Shown piece by piece: positions 15,430 to 24,200 of a stretch of DNA of 38,327 nucleotides (the stretch's first letter is position 1; the number at the start of each line of letters is the position of its first letter). The notes beneath the pieces were generated by a model. That model ran no database searches and had not been told where the DNA came from. It worked only from the letters and a program-made list of their open reading frames with translations. Both the position numbers and the translations under genes were made by a program. The DNA is taken from contig NZ_QJKC01000028.1 of the NCBI RefSeq assembly GCF_003202035.1, forward strand, positions 1-38,327, in the 5' to 3' direction. This stretch comes from Aquitalea magnusonii. Lineage in GTDB: Bacteria; Pseudomonadota; Gammaproteobacteria; Burkholderiales; Chromobacteriaceae.

Positions 15430-16587
15430 TCAGTCGTGGGGGCCTGCCATCTCGGCAAGCGTGGTAATGGTCATGGTCTGGTTGTGCAGCCGACAGGGCT
15501 GGCCCGGGGCAAAAGGGCTGATTTCGCCATTGGAGTAAAAACCGGCCAGCACGGTATGGCTGCCCAGTTCGTCGGCCACGGCCTCGATTTCTTCATCGAC
15601 CCGGTCGCCCATCACCAGCTTGCGGCCCACGCAGGACACCAGCAGGGCCAGGCTGTCGCCGTCCACCGGCTGTGCCAGGCTGGCGGCGCTGGCCGCCTGT
15701 TCCGCACCATGTACCAGGTTGTCGGTGCTGGCATGCATCAGTTTGAGATAACAGCCGGTTTGCACTTCGCCGGCCAGCGTCAGGCTGCCGCTGGCTTCAT
15801 CCACGCCCAGGATGGTGCGGATCACGCCGGCATCCTGCTGGTGTTCGCCCAGCATGGAGAAGGGGAACAGCAGGCCGGAGCCGGGCAGGTCGGCGGCATA
15901 TTCACCCAGATAGCGCTTGTATACTTCCAGTGCCGGCGCGCCATCCAGCTCGTACAGCACGTTTTCCTGGCAGCGCGTCACCTGGCGCGCCGGGCCGAAG
16001 GTGGTCCAGCCGCCATAGGAGCCATGGCCCAGCCGCAGCTGCTTGCCATACAGCCCCACCGCCACCAGCTGCCGGTCCGAGCTGCCGTGCTCGTTCAGGG
16101 TATAGGTGCGGCTGAAGGCGGCGTTGTCACCCGCCAGCCCGCCCACGACCGGCAGCCCTGTGCCCAGCACGCTGCTGATGCCTTGCAGCAGGGCACTGCC
16201 ATTGATGGCCACGCCCTGGCCCAGCACCAGCACCATCTGCAGGTCATCTGCCGCCAGTTGCCGTGCCAGCCGGGCTCCGGCCGCGCCGGAATCGGCCATG
16301 TCATGCAGGGGGGTGGCGGCCGGCTGTACGCGGGTATGGGCAAAATGGATGGCGGTCAGCACGGTGGAGTGGTCATCCACGCCATGGCTGGAGATTTCCC
16401 CGGCGGTGGAGCAGCCCAGCAGCAGGCTGTCGGGAAACGCCGCCTGCAGCGTGGCCAGTGCCTGGTCGTCGGCGAAAAAAGCCAGCGAGCCGAAGACCAG
16501 CAACAGCTGGGGATCAATGGCGCGCAGCGGCAGTAATCGTTCGGTGGTGGGGCGGCTGTCAGGCAGGCAGAGCTGGCGGATGCGCAT
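15430..16587 (-). CDS. nosP: FIST-domain sensor protein, NosP-like
   Basis: A 385-residue soluble protein made of FIST_N (about 25-220, with LLGCSTAGEISSHG and VVGGLAGDNAAF) and FIST_C (about 225-370, with NVLYELDGAPALEVYKRYLG and AGFYSNGEISP). AGFYSNGEI and LLGCSTAGEI are FIST hallmarks. FIST proteins encoded beside hybrid kinases were described as NosP, heme proteins that bind nitric oxide and regulate the partner kinase and so c-di-GMP and biofilm. Length matches NosP. ATG 16587 is preceded by AAGGGA at a spacing of 8. Heme binding is inferred from family and context; I cannot identify the heme ligand with certainty. Confidence 0.82.
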   Translation of the reverse strand: MRIRQLCLPDSRPTTERLLPLRAIDPQLLLVFGSLAFFADDQALATLQAAFPDSLLLGCSTAGEISSHGVDDHSTVLTAIHFAHTRVQPAATPLHDMADSGAAGARLARQLAADDLQMVLVLGQGVAINGSALLQGISSVLGTGLPVVGGLAGDNAAFSRTYTLNEHGSSDRQLVAVGLYGKQLRLGHGSYGGWTTFGPARQVTRCQENVLYELDGAPALEVYKRYLGEYAADLPGSGLLFPFSMLGEHQQDAGVIRTILGVDEASGSLTLAGEVQTGCYLKLMHASTDNLVHGAEQAASAASLAQPVDGDSLALLVSCVGRKLVMGDRVDEEIEAVADELGSHTVLAGFYSNGEISPFAPGQPCRLHNQTMTITTLAEMAGPHD

Positions 16588-16726
16588 GAATGGTTTCCCT
16601 TGTGGTTACCGCCATGGAATGGCATGTGAACCCTGTCATCTTAGTTAATCGGCGAGCCGCAGGGGCAGCAGAATGCAGCATTGTGCCGTTGCTGGCGGAA
16701 TATCGCATTTTTTTGCGCCGCGCCAT

Positions 16727-16745
16727 ATGACATCCGTCATGTCAT
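16727..16745. promoter_or_regulatory. Perfect 7-bp inverted repeat upstream of nikR
   Basis: ATGACAT (16727-16733) and ATGTCAT (16739-16745) are perfect inverted repeats separated by 5 bases, in the 252-base region between the divergent FIST gene and nikR. The right arm runs into TGTCATGG, which also occurs in the tandem repeats upstream of the nickel transporter. The site may be an operator for nikR or for the nosP-like operon. It does not match the E. coli NikR consensus. Confidence 0.35.
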
Positions 16746-16805
16746 GGGCCTTTTGCCGGCGTGGCCGCTGGCGGTGGCGGGGCCAATGCGGCAGCGGCGG
16801 CGCTC

Positions 16806-16814
16806 TGCTATGCT
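16806..16814 (+). promoter_or_regulatory. Extended -10 promoter element for nikR
   Basis: TGCTATGCT is an extended -10 element (TG, one base, then TATGCT) 25 bases upstream of the nikR start. No convincing -35 box is seen at the usual distance, as is common for extended -10 promoters. A good ribosome site, GAGGAGG, lies between it and the ATG at 16840. Confidence 0.4.
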
Positions 16815-16839
16815 CGGCCTCTGATTTGAGGAGGCAGAC

Positions 16840-17286
16840 ATGCAAAGAGTGACGATTTCGCTCAGCGACGAGCTGGCACAGGCTTTTGACGAACTGATGG
16901 CGCGGCGTGGCTATAGCAGCCGTTCGGAGGCGGTGCGCGACATGTTGCGGCGCGAGCTGGGTGAGGAAGACCTGGGGCGTGGCGCGGGCGGCCCATGCGT
17001 GGCGGTGCTCAGCTATGTGTTCGATCATCACGAGCGCCAGCTGTCATCGCGCCTGACCGGCCTGCAGCACGATCACCACGACATGGCCATTGCCACCATG
17101 CATGCCCATATCAATCACGATGACTGCATCGAAACGGTGATCCTGCGCGGCGACAGCGCCAAGGTGGAAAGTTTTGCCCGCTCGGTGATTGCCGAAACCG
17201 GCGTGCGCCACGGTCAGGTGCAGCTGATTCCCACGGCGGCGGCCAGCGGGGCGGGCATGGGCTACCGCCGGCCGGGCAAGCGTTGA
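16840..17286 (+). CDS. nikR: Nickel-responsive transcriptional regulator NikR
   Basis: A 148-residue Ni(II)-dependent repressor. Residues 1-45 are the ribbon-helix-helix DNA-binding domain (QRVTISLSDELAQAFDELM then SSRSEAVRDMLRREL). The remainder is the ACT-like tetramerisation and metal-binding domain. By alignment with E. coli NikR, the high-affinity Ni ligands are H77, H88, H90 and C96, all present in QHDHHD and HAHINHDDC. GAGGAGG precedes the ATG. It is convergent with the ECF metal transporter; only 4 bases separate the two stop codons. Such proximity makes that transporter its likely target and supports nickel, rather than cobalt, as the substrate. Confidence 0.95.
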   Translation: MQRVTISLSDELAQAFDELMARRGYSSRSEAVRDMLRRELGEEDLGRGAGGPCVAVLSYVFDHHERQLSSRLTGLQHDHHDMAIATMHAHINHDDCIETVILRGDSAKVESFARSVIAETGVRHGQVQLIPTAAASGAGMGYRRPGKR

Positions 17287-17290
17287 CCCA

Positions 17291-18166
17291 TCAGCTGGAT
17301 GGTTTGCGCCGCGCCGGGTAGTAGCGGTAGCCACTGCCCGTGCCGGCATGCTGATGGCCGTGGCCGTGGCCATGGCCGTGCTGATGCGGGTGGCTGTGCA
17401 CCACGCCGTCGCCATGGCGGTGCGGATGGGCATGCAGTAGATGAGTGCGCTGCAGCAACGCCTGATCGGCGAGGATGGCGGCCGGGCTGCCGCTGGCCAC
17501 CAGCCGGCCGCCATCCAGCACGAATACCTGGTCGGCAATATCGGCCACGCTGTCCAGATCATGGGTGGCGGTAATGATGGTGCGGCCGCTGTCCTTGCTC
17601 TCCAGCAAAAAGCGGATCACCTCGCCCTGGCTGTGCGGGTCCAGCGCGGCGGTGGGTTCATCCAGCAGCAATACCTCTGGCTGCATGATCAGCACCGAGG
17701 CCAGCGCCACCCGCTTGCGCTCGCCACCGGACAGGCGGTGCGGCGCGCGCTCTTGCAGATGGCTGATTCCGAAGCGTTGCAGCATGTCGGCAATGGCGCT
17801 GCGGATGGTTGCGTGCGGCCAGCCCAGTTGCAGCGGGCCAAACGCCAGTTCGTCGAACACCGTGGGGTTGAACAGCTGCACATCGGGATTCTGGAACACC
17901 AGCCCGACCCGGCGGCGAAAGGCATAGTGGCGCTCATCCTCGGCCAGCGCCGCCTCGCTCAGCTCCTCGCCAAAGGCCAGCAGCCTGCCCTGCTGGGCAA
18001 AGTACAGGCCGTTCAGCAAGCGCAGCAAGGTGGATTTGCCCGAGCCATTGGCCCCGAGCAAGGCCACCCGGCAGCCGGCCTCGATACGCAGAGTCAGGCT
18101 GTCCAGCGCCTGTTGCTGCTGATAGTGATAGCTCAGGTCCTGCAGCTCGAATACCGGCGGTGTCAT
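17291..18166 (-). CDS. cbiO: ECF nickel/cobalt transporter ATPase with His-rich C-terminus (NikO/CbiO)
   Basis: A 291-residue ATPase of an energy-coupling-factor importer. Walker A is GANGSGKST at 38-46, the Q-loop is VFQNPDVQLF, the signature is LSGGERKR at 145-152, Walker B is LLLDEPTAALDP and the switch His is in TATHDLD. After about residue 240 there is a tail with 14 histidines between 242 and 273, including a run of HG repeats. This is not part of the ATPase fold and is typical of proteins that buffer or hand over nickel. The start at 18166 overlaps the CbiQ-like stop as ATGA with GGAAA upstream; ATG 18178 is an alternative. It is the last gene of the M-Q-O operon. Confidence 0.93.
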   Translation of the reverse strand: MTPPVFELQDLSYHYQQQQALDSLTLRIEAGCRVALLGANGSGKSTLLRLLNGLYFAQQGRLLAFGEELSEAALAEDERHYAFRRRVGLVFQNPDVQLFNPTVFDELAFGPLQLGWPHATIRSAIADMLQRFGISHLQERAPHRLSGGERKRVALASVLIMQPEVLLLDEPTAALDPHSQGEVIRFLLESKDSGRTIITATHDLDSVADIADQVFVLDGGRLVASGSPAAILADQALLQRTHLLHAHPHRHGDGVVHSHPHQHGHGHGHGHQHAGTGSGYRYYPARRKPSS

Positions 18167-19014
18167 GCATGTTTCCATAAGATCAGCAGCGGCACGCACA
18201 GCGCCGGCAGCAGGGCGCACCAGTCGCGCCGACGGGTGTGAAAGCTGTGCAGCAGATAGATGTCGCCACGGTAGCCGCGCGACACCATGGCCAGGTGCAC
18301 TTCGCTGCTCAGCTGAAAAGCCTTGCCGAGCAGCACGCCGCTGCTGGCCGCCACCACCTGGCGCGCCAGCCGGCCGCTGGGCGGTGCCAGCATGCGGCTG
18401 CGCCGGGCTTCGAACATCTGGCTGGCGGTTTGCAACAGCACGAAGATATAACGATGGGTCATGCCCAGCAGGGCCACCAGCAGCACCGGCACCCCCAGGC
18501 TGCGCATGGCCTTGAGCACATGCATCCACGGTGTGGTCAGCATCAGCAGCAAGGCAAAGCTGGCCGAGGTTTCCGCCCGCCCCAATAAAAAGGCGGCGCT
18601 GCGCAAGCCTTGCAGGCTGATGCCCCAGTGCAGCAGCGGCAGCCGGAACAGCACCTCACCCGGCACCAGAAACAGTGCCGGCACGGCAATCACCCCGCTG
18701 AACAGCAAGACGCTGAGCCAGGCCTGGCGATACAGCCGCCGCAAGGATACTTGCGACAGCAAGGCCAGCAGCACGGCCAGGCCGAACAGCAGCAGCAGGG
18801 TGACAAGCTGGCTGGCCAGGATGCCGCTGATCATCAGGCTGAGCAGCGCCAGCAGCTTGCAGCGCGGGTCCAGCCCCTGCAACAGGCCGCGCTGCCTGCT
18901 GATGGCTTCGGCATCCAGCGAATGCTCCAGCGCCTGCTGCAAGCCATGCACCAGCCGCTCGGCAAAATGGCCGCCATGGCGATGGCCGCCGGCGATAAAG
19001 GATTGCTCGCTCAT
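18163..19014 (-). CDS. cbiQ: ECF nickel/cobalt transporter transmembrane subunit (NikQ/CbiQ)
   Basis: A 283-residue membrane T-component that couples the ATPase to the metal-binding subunit. The N-terminus has a short His-rich stretch (GGHRHGGHF). Membrane helices follow from about residue 50, and the coupling motifs appear as the two arginine-containing stretches FEARRSRML and VSRGYRGDIYLL, matching the A-R-G type motifs of EcfT/CbiQ proteins. It starts 28 bases after the fused M subunit and overlaps the ATPase gene by 4 bases, so the three proteins are made together. Length is slightly above the family average because of the N-terminal part. Confidence 0.92.
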   Translation of the reverse strand: MSEQSFIAGGHRHGGHFAERLVHGLQQALEHSLDAEAISRQRGLLQGLDPRCKLLALLSLMISGILASQLVTLLLLFGLAVLLALLSQVSLRRLYRQAWLSVLLFSGVIAVPALFLVPGEVLFRLPLLHWGISLQGLRSAAFLLGRAETSASFALLLMLTTPWMHVLKAMRSLGVPVLLVALLGMTHRYIFVLLQTASQMFEARRSRMLAPPSGRLARQVVAASSGVLLGKAFQLSSEVHLAMVSRGYRGDIYLLHSFHTRRRDWCALLPALCVPLLILWKHA

Positions 19015-19042
19015 GCCCTGGCCGGGCCCGGCTGTGGCCGCC

Positions 19043-20101
19043 TCATTCCGCCAGGCCTTGCTTGCCGGCCAGCCGCGACAGCAGCAGCAGCGCCAGCAGG
19101 ATCAGTCCGGCGCCAAACACGGCCGACAACACATAGCCGAAGTTGGCGCTATGCACAAAGGCTGGCGCATAGTCGGGGAAGGGGGCCGACCACAGGCTGG
19201 CCAGTCGTGCCAGGCCCTCCGGCGCGGCCGCCGGCGGTGCCACCTGGCCGGATGCCAGCGCCATCTGCTGGCGGCTTGCGGCATTGGCGAAGTCTTCCAC
19301 CCCCCACTCGCCCCAGGCGGTGCCGGCGGCCAGCAAGCCCAGCGGCGACAGGATCATCAGCGCGGCCAGGCCATACCACAGCTTGCGCGTGCTGCGCACG
19401 GCGGCGCCAGCCACATCGCTGCGGCCCGCTTGCAGTGACAACAGTTCCGGATAGGCGCGCTGCAGATAAGCCACCAGCCCGCCGGTGATCAGCAGCTCGG
19501 CCAGTCCGGCAAAGCTCAGATGACCCAGCATCATGGCCGGCACGGCCACCGACAGCGGATAGGGCGCATACAGCGGGGTGCCGGCGGCATCATGGAACAG
19601 CAGCGGCTGCAGGCCGAACTCGATGGCGGCCAGCAAGGCTGCGGTATTGATGGCCAGATAGCCGGATACGGCAGCCGCCAGCACGCGGCGGCGCGATTGC
19701 AACGGGGCACCAGCCGCCAGCAGCTGGTAGCAGGCCCAGGCCACCAGCGAACCGACGATGGCCATGTTCAGGCTATTGGCACCGAAGCTGGTGATGCCGC
19801 CATCGCCAAAGAACAGCGCCTGAATCAGCAGTGCCACCGAAATGGCAATAATGGACGCCCACGGCCCCAGCACGATGCTGATGATGCCCATGCCTACCGC
19901 ATGGCCGCTGGTGCCACCGGGCAGCGGCAGGTTGAACATCATGATGACAAAGCTGAAGGCCGAAAACAGTGCGAACAGCGGCACCATGCGGGTGTGCAGC
20001 AGGCGCTTGGCATGGCGGTAAGCCACCAGCCAGAACGGTAGCGCCACCGCATAGGCCAGCGCGCAGGTTGCCGGGCTGAGATAGCCGTCTGGAATGTGCA
20101 T
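19043..20101 (-). CDS. cbiM: ECF nickel/cobalt transporter substrate-binding membrane subunit, fused M-N type (CbiM/NikMN)
   Basis: A 352-residue S-component that captures the metal ion. It begins MHIPDGYLSP, the invariant N-terminus in which the amino group, His2 and a later histidine bind Ni or Co. For that reason the start must be 20101 and not an upstream codon. Residues 1-215 match CbiM, with GGTSGHAVGMG and FFGDGGITSFGANSLNMA. The remaining part (about 225-352) adds a long soluble loop and two membrane helices, containing AWGEWGVEDF, which resembles the PDGLE/CbiN (NikN) component. This indicates a natural M-N fusion, so no separate N gene is needed. It is first in the operon, behind a repeat-rich promoter. 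Confidence 0.9.
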   Translation of the reverse strand: MHIPDGYLSPATCALAYAVALPFWLVAYRHAKRLLHTRMVPLFALFSAFSFVIMMFNLPLPGGTSGHAVGMGIISIVLGPWASIIAISVALLIQALFFGDGGITSFGANSLNMAIVGSLVAWACYQLLAAGAPLQSRRRVLAAAVSGYLAINTAALLAAIEFGLQPLLFHDAAGTPLYAPYPLSVAVPAMMLGHLSFAGLAELLITGGLVAYLQRAYPELLSLQAGRSDVAGAAVRSTRKLWYGLAALMILSPLGLLAAGTAWGEWGVEDFANAASRQQMALASGQVAPPAAAPEGLARLASLWSAPFPDYAPAFVHSANFGYVLSAVFGAGLILLALLLLSRLAGKQGLAE

Positions 20102-20153
20102 GGAAATATCCTCAAGAAAACCGGCAGGCGAGCACGCCCCGCGGTGAGTTGCC

Positions 20154-20179
20154 GTATGAATATTTTTTAAAATGTATGA
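20154..20179. promoter_or_regulatory. Two direct GTATGA half-sites upstream of the nickel transporter (candidate NikR operator)
   Basis: GTATGA occurs at 20154-20159 and again at 20174-20179, a 20-base period with an AT-rich spacer, 53-78 bases upstream of the cbiM-type start. GTATGA/TCATAC is the half-site of the E. coli NikR operator, although there the two halves are inverted with a 16-base spacer; here they are direct repeats. With nikR nearby this is the best NikR-site candidate in the window. Confidence 0.45.
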
Positions 20180-20195
20180 AATACTAGCAAGATGC

Positions 20196-20223
20196 ATGCC
20201 ACTTGTCATGGCATGTCATGGCA
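20196..20223. repeat. Tandem 10-bp repeats TGTCATGGCA with overlapping palindrome
   Basis: TGTCATGGCA is repeated perfectly head to tail at 20204-20213 and 20214-20223, one helical turn apart. The left copy also forms an inverted repeat with ATGCCA at 20196-20201 (partner TGGCAT at 20209-20214). The block is directly upstream of the GTATGA pair in the 256-base region between the nitroreductase and the nickel operon. The 10-base spacing suggests cooperative protein binding on one face of the DNA. The rest of the gap shows nothing recognisable. Confidence 0.55.
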
Positions 20224-20357
20224 TGTTGTTCAGGCGCGTTCCTGCGCCAGCTGCATGCAGCTAGCGGCGCAGGAAGGTGAAGAAGGGCTGGAAACTTGAT
20301 GTACAGCTTGCTTGTCGCCTGGTTAAGGGCGTTGACAGCACACCGGCGGGGCGGGGC

Positions 20358-21011
20358 TCAGATCCGGCTGATCACGCGCGCGGCCGGCAGGCGTGACTTG
20401 GGCAGCTGCGCATTGAAATCGCTGTCGCTGCGATAGCCCAGGGCGACGATGACGGCGCTGGTATAGCCCATGGCACGCAGGCCCAGTTCTTCATCCAGCA
20501 CTTTCTGGTCGAAGCCTTCGATGGGGCAGGCGTCGATTTGCAGGGCGGCTGCGCCCAGCAGCAGGGTGCCTGTCGCCAGGTAAACCTGTTTTTCCATCCA
20601 GTGATGGGCATCGCGCAATTCGAAGCGGTGCATGTTGACGAAGTGCGAACGGCCGCGGTGCTGGCCGGCGCGGGCTTCGGCATTGGCAAAACGGCCGTCG
20701 GCCTCTTCCTGTTGCAGTAGTGTCTCCAGATAGACTTCATCGATGCTGGCGCGGCTGCACAATACCACCACGTGCGAGGCGTTCAGTACCTTGGCTTCAT
20801 TGAAGGCGTAGGCGCCACTGGTGGCCTTAGCCACGCGGGCCTTGCCTTCCGGGGTGCCGGCAATGAAAAAGTGCCAGGGCTGGGAATTGGTGGAGGAGGG
20901 GCTGAAGCGCAGCAGGGTTTCGATCTGTGCGACCTGTTCTGCGGTGAGCTGGCGGTTGGGATCGAAGGCCTTGGTGGTGTAGCGGGTCTGCGCCAGGTCG
21001 GCAATATTCAT
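20358..21011 (-). CDS. nfsB: NAD(P)H nitroreductase / dihydropteridine reductase, NfsB-like
   Basis: A 217-residue FMN flavoprotein that reduces nitroaromatics, quinones or pteridines with two electrons. Family features are RYTTKAFDP at the N-terminus, FSPSSTNSQPWHFF (FMN-binding loop) at about residues 36-49, LLGAAALQIDACPIEGFD, and GYRSDSDFN near the C-terminus. Length and sequence match the E. coli NfsB group. AAGGAG lies 6 bases upstream of the ATG at 21011. The gene stands alone between the nickel operon and a c-di-GMP gene, with no obvious regulator. Confidence 0.92.
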   Translation of the reverse strand: MNIADLAQTRYTTKAFDPNRQLTAEQVAQIETLLRFSPSSTNSQPWHFFIAGTPEGKARVAKATSGAYAFNEAKVLNASHVVVLCSRASIDEVYLETLLQQEEADGRFANAEARAGQHRGRSHFVNMHRFELRDAHHWMEKQVYLATGTLLLGAAALQIDACPIEGFDQKVLDEELGLRAMGYTSAVIVALGYRSDSDFNAQLPKSRLPAARVISRI

Positions 21012-21174
21012 GATGACTCCTTGCTTGGCATGTGCGGGGGGTGATGTTCGCCATTATCAAGCAAGAGCCGGGCGCGAATAAGCCGCCGGTGTAGCAAGCA
21101 GTTTCATTTTATTTTTGAAAATACCAGGTTTTTGTTTGCGATTGTCATGTCGTGTGCGCAAATGACCGGGCTGC

Positions 21175-21203
21175 TGTCGCCGCCGCCGCTCAGGGCGGCG
21201 ACA
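21175..21203. terminator. GC-rich hairpin downstream of the globin-type GGDEF-EAL gene
   Basis: TGTCGCCGCC (21175-21184) pairs perfectly with GGCGGCGACA (21194-21203) around a 9-base loop. It begins 7 bases after the stop of the minus-strand gene ending at 21210, a position expected for a terminator of that gene. No T-run follows on the minus strand, so its efficiency is doubtful. Confidence 0.5.
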
Positions 21204-21209
21204 TGGCTG

Positions 21210-24200
21210 CTAAGCGCTTCCCGGCAGTGACTCGCGCTGCATTTGCCCGATCAGCCACTGGCTGAGCTGCTGGCTGGCCGGCCCGGCATGCCTGGACGCA
21301 TGGCAGGCGGCATGCCACTGCCTTACCTGCTCGGGCACATCGCGCTGGCCTTGCAGGAAATGGTGCAGCGGACAGTCGGCCAGGGCTGGCCGGGCGGCGG
21401 CCTGCGAGGGCTGGGCATACAGCCAGTGCTGGGCCAGTGCGCCCAGATAGCTGCTGATGTGGCCGGCAGCGGCAGGCAGGCGGAAGGTCGACTGCCAGTC
21501 GATAAAGCTGGCTTGCGCCATCGGCCGGGCCAGGCTGTAGCCCTGACCCTGCGTCGCCCCCAGGATGCAGGCGGCTTCCAGCATGCCGATGTCTTCCAGC
21601 CCCTCCACCACCACCTGTCGCTCCAGGTCCTGCCCCAGCTGCAGGATGGCGCGCATCAGTGCCAGGCTGGTCAGCGGGGTCTTGCGCAGGTTGAGCGTCA
21701 GGCTCTGGTCGATCTTGACCGTGTCAAAGGGCAGGGCGCTCAGCCTTTGCAGGCTGCTGTAGCCGGAGCCCAGATCATCCATCACCAGCTTGACGCCGGT
21801 CTGACGCAGCCGTTCGATGGCACGGTCCTGCTCGTGCGGGGCGATATCGGCGGTTTCCAGCAGTTCCAGGCTCAGCCGCCCGGCGGCCACGCCATGGCGC
21901 GCCAGGGCCTCGGCCACCCAGCGCGGGCAGTCCTTGTCCTGCAGGGTACAGGGAGCGATGTTCAGCGAGATGTCGATGTCCAGGCCCTGCCTGTCCAGCT
22001 CGGCCAGCTGGGTCAGCGCCTTGTCCAGCCCCAGGCGGAACAGGTGGTCGAGGTCGGCATCGCCCAGCAGCGGCAGGAAGACGCCGGGGCTGACAATCTG
22101 CCCGTCTTCCCTGATCAGCCTGGCCAGGGCTTCCACTTTCACCACCTTGCCCAGCTTGAGGTCGACCAACGGCTGCAGATAAAAGGTGAGGCCGCCGGCA
22201 AACAGCCGTTCGCGCAGGGCAATGGCCAGGTTTTGCTGGATGGCGGCCGCCGGCTTGGTGCAGGCGGCCAGGATCAGCTCCCAGCGGTGCTGCAGGCCCA
22301 GGGCAAACTGCTGCATGGTGGCCGATTCAAACTGGTTGGGATAGGCCCCGAACAGGCTGATGACGGCCACGGTCAGCCCGTCCTGGTTGCGCACCGGAAT
22401 GCTCATGCTGGAGCGTATCCCTACTTTGCCGGCGTGCTGGTGCCAGCGGGCATAGCGCGGGTCATTGCCGTAGGAGGCCGAGCTGCAGATGCGGCCACTG
22501 CGCCAGGCAACCGCGCTCAGCCCCTGGCCGCGTGGTGAATTGGGATCGACCACGGCTTCCGAACCGGGCTGCTGCAACAGATCGGCCACGAACTGGCCTT
22601 GCGGGCCGCGGCTGTTCTCCGGCACGAAAACACCGTCGGACATCAGGCGCATCAGCAATACCGCCTGCATGCCGGGCAATCTGCCCAGCTGCTCCAGCTC
22701 GTTGCCGACGGCGTCGGTCCACAGCGTGCCCTGGTGCGGCATGGGCAGCGACAGGCTTTCCAGATACTCGCTTTGTACTTCTGCCGCCGCTTCCAGCTGG
22801 GCGTGCAGTTGTTCCTGCAGCCGGCTGTCGATGATTTCCAGCAGCCGGTAGCGCTGGCGTATCGGCAGCAGGGTGACGTTCAGCTGTTCGCTGAAATGGC
22901 TGCGGAACAGCTCCACGCTTTGGACCAGCAGCGCGGGGGTGACCCCGACCAGGCTGTGGATGCGGCCCAGCTGCCGGCTGTCGCGACGGATCTGATCGGC
23001 CTGCTGTTCCGGTGACAATATCTGCAGCAGAAAGTCGCGATGGGCGCGCTGCAGCTGCTCCAGCTCGGCGGGTTGCAGGCTGGCGAGGATGGCCAGGGCT
23101 TCGTGGGCCGGCCGGTTCTGCTGGTAGAAGCGGCTGATGTAAAGCTCGGTGGCGCGGCTGATCAGGCGGGCGGACTTGTGCAGCAGCTGGCTGGCTTCTG
23201 CACCGTAGAGTGCGAAATGGCTGCTTTCCTCGGCGTGATAGCCGGCCTCGTCCGCCACCATGCGCCACCAGCGCTGGCGGGTGGGTTTGTGCTGCTTGGC
23301 CTGGTACATGGCGGCATCGGCCTGGCGCATCAGGGCATCCGGTTCGATGCCGTCATGCGGGTAAAGGGCGATGCCCACCGTCATGCCCACTTCGGCCTCG
23401 ATGCCGGCCTCCAGCGCAAAGGGCGATTCCACCGCCTGGTGCAGCCGCTGCAAGGCGCTTTCCAGTTGTTGCAGGGCGGCTTCTTCCTGCAGGTCTTCCA
23501 TGATGACCACGAACTCATCGCCGCCCAGACGGGCGACAAAGTCGGTCTGGCGCAGCAAGGCCTGCAGGCGATGGGCCAGGTCCTTCAGCAGGCGGTCGCC
23601 CGCCTCATGGCCCCAGGTATCGTTGACCGGCTTGAAGTCGTCCAGATCGATCATGCACACCGCCACCAGCTTCTCGCTGCGCTGGGCGCGTGCCAGTGCC
23701 GCCGCCAGGTGGCGGGTGAGGGCAAAGCGGTTGGGCAGGGCGGTCAGCCAGTCGTGATGGGCGGCATTGATGATCAGCTCTTCATTGTGCTTGCGCTCGG
23801 TAATGTCCTGGCTGGTGCCGATGGCACGCAGGGCCAGACCCTGGGCATTGCGCGCCACCACCTTGCCGGTGCAGCGTATCCAGGTCCAGTCGCCACGGGC
23901 GTTGCGGTAGCGGAATTCCTGCTGAAAGCGGCTTTCGCTGCCGCGCAGCACGGCCATGCAGGCCTGGTAGACCTTCTGGTAATCGGCAGGGTGCACGTCG
24001 GCGAACATGGCACTGGCCCGGTAGCGTGCCGCCTGTTCCGGATGGCCCAGCATGCGCGCCCAGCGGGCATCAACACAGGCGCAATCCTGCAGGATGTCCA
24101 TGTCCCACAGCGACAGCCGCGAGGCATCCAGCGCCAGCGACAGCTGTTCGTTGGCCTGCTGCAAGGCCAGTTCCGTGGCCTTGCGATCGGCAATGTCGGT

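Noticed and set aside
17330-17425. Short repeats (GGCCGTGGCCATGGCC) resembling a CRISPR or minisatellite
   Set aside because: They encode the His-Gly repeats of the transporter ATPase tail, in frame. No spacers are present.
20102-20357. Cobalamin riboswitch upstream of the CbiM-type gene
   Set aside because: No B12-box-like sequence or extended leader is seen; the region holds NikR-like half-sites and tandem repeats instead.
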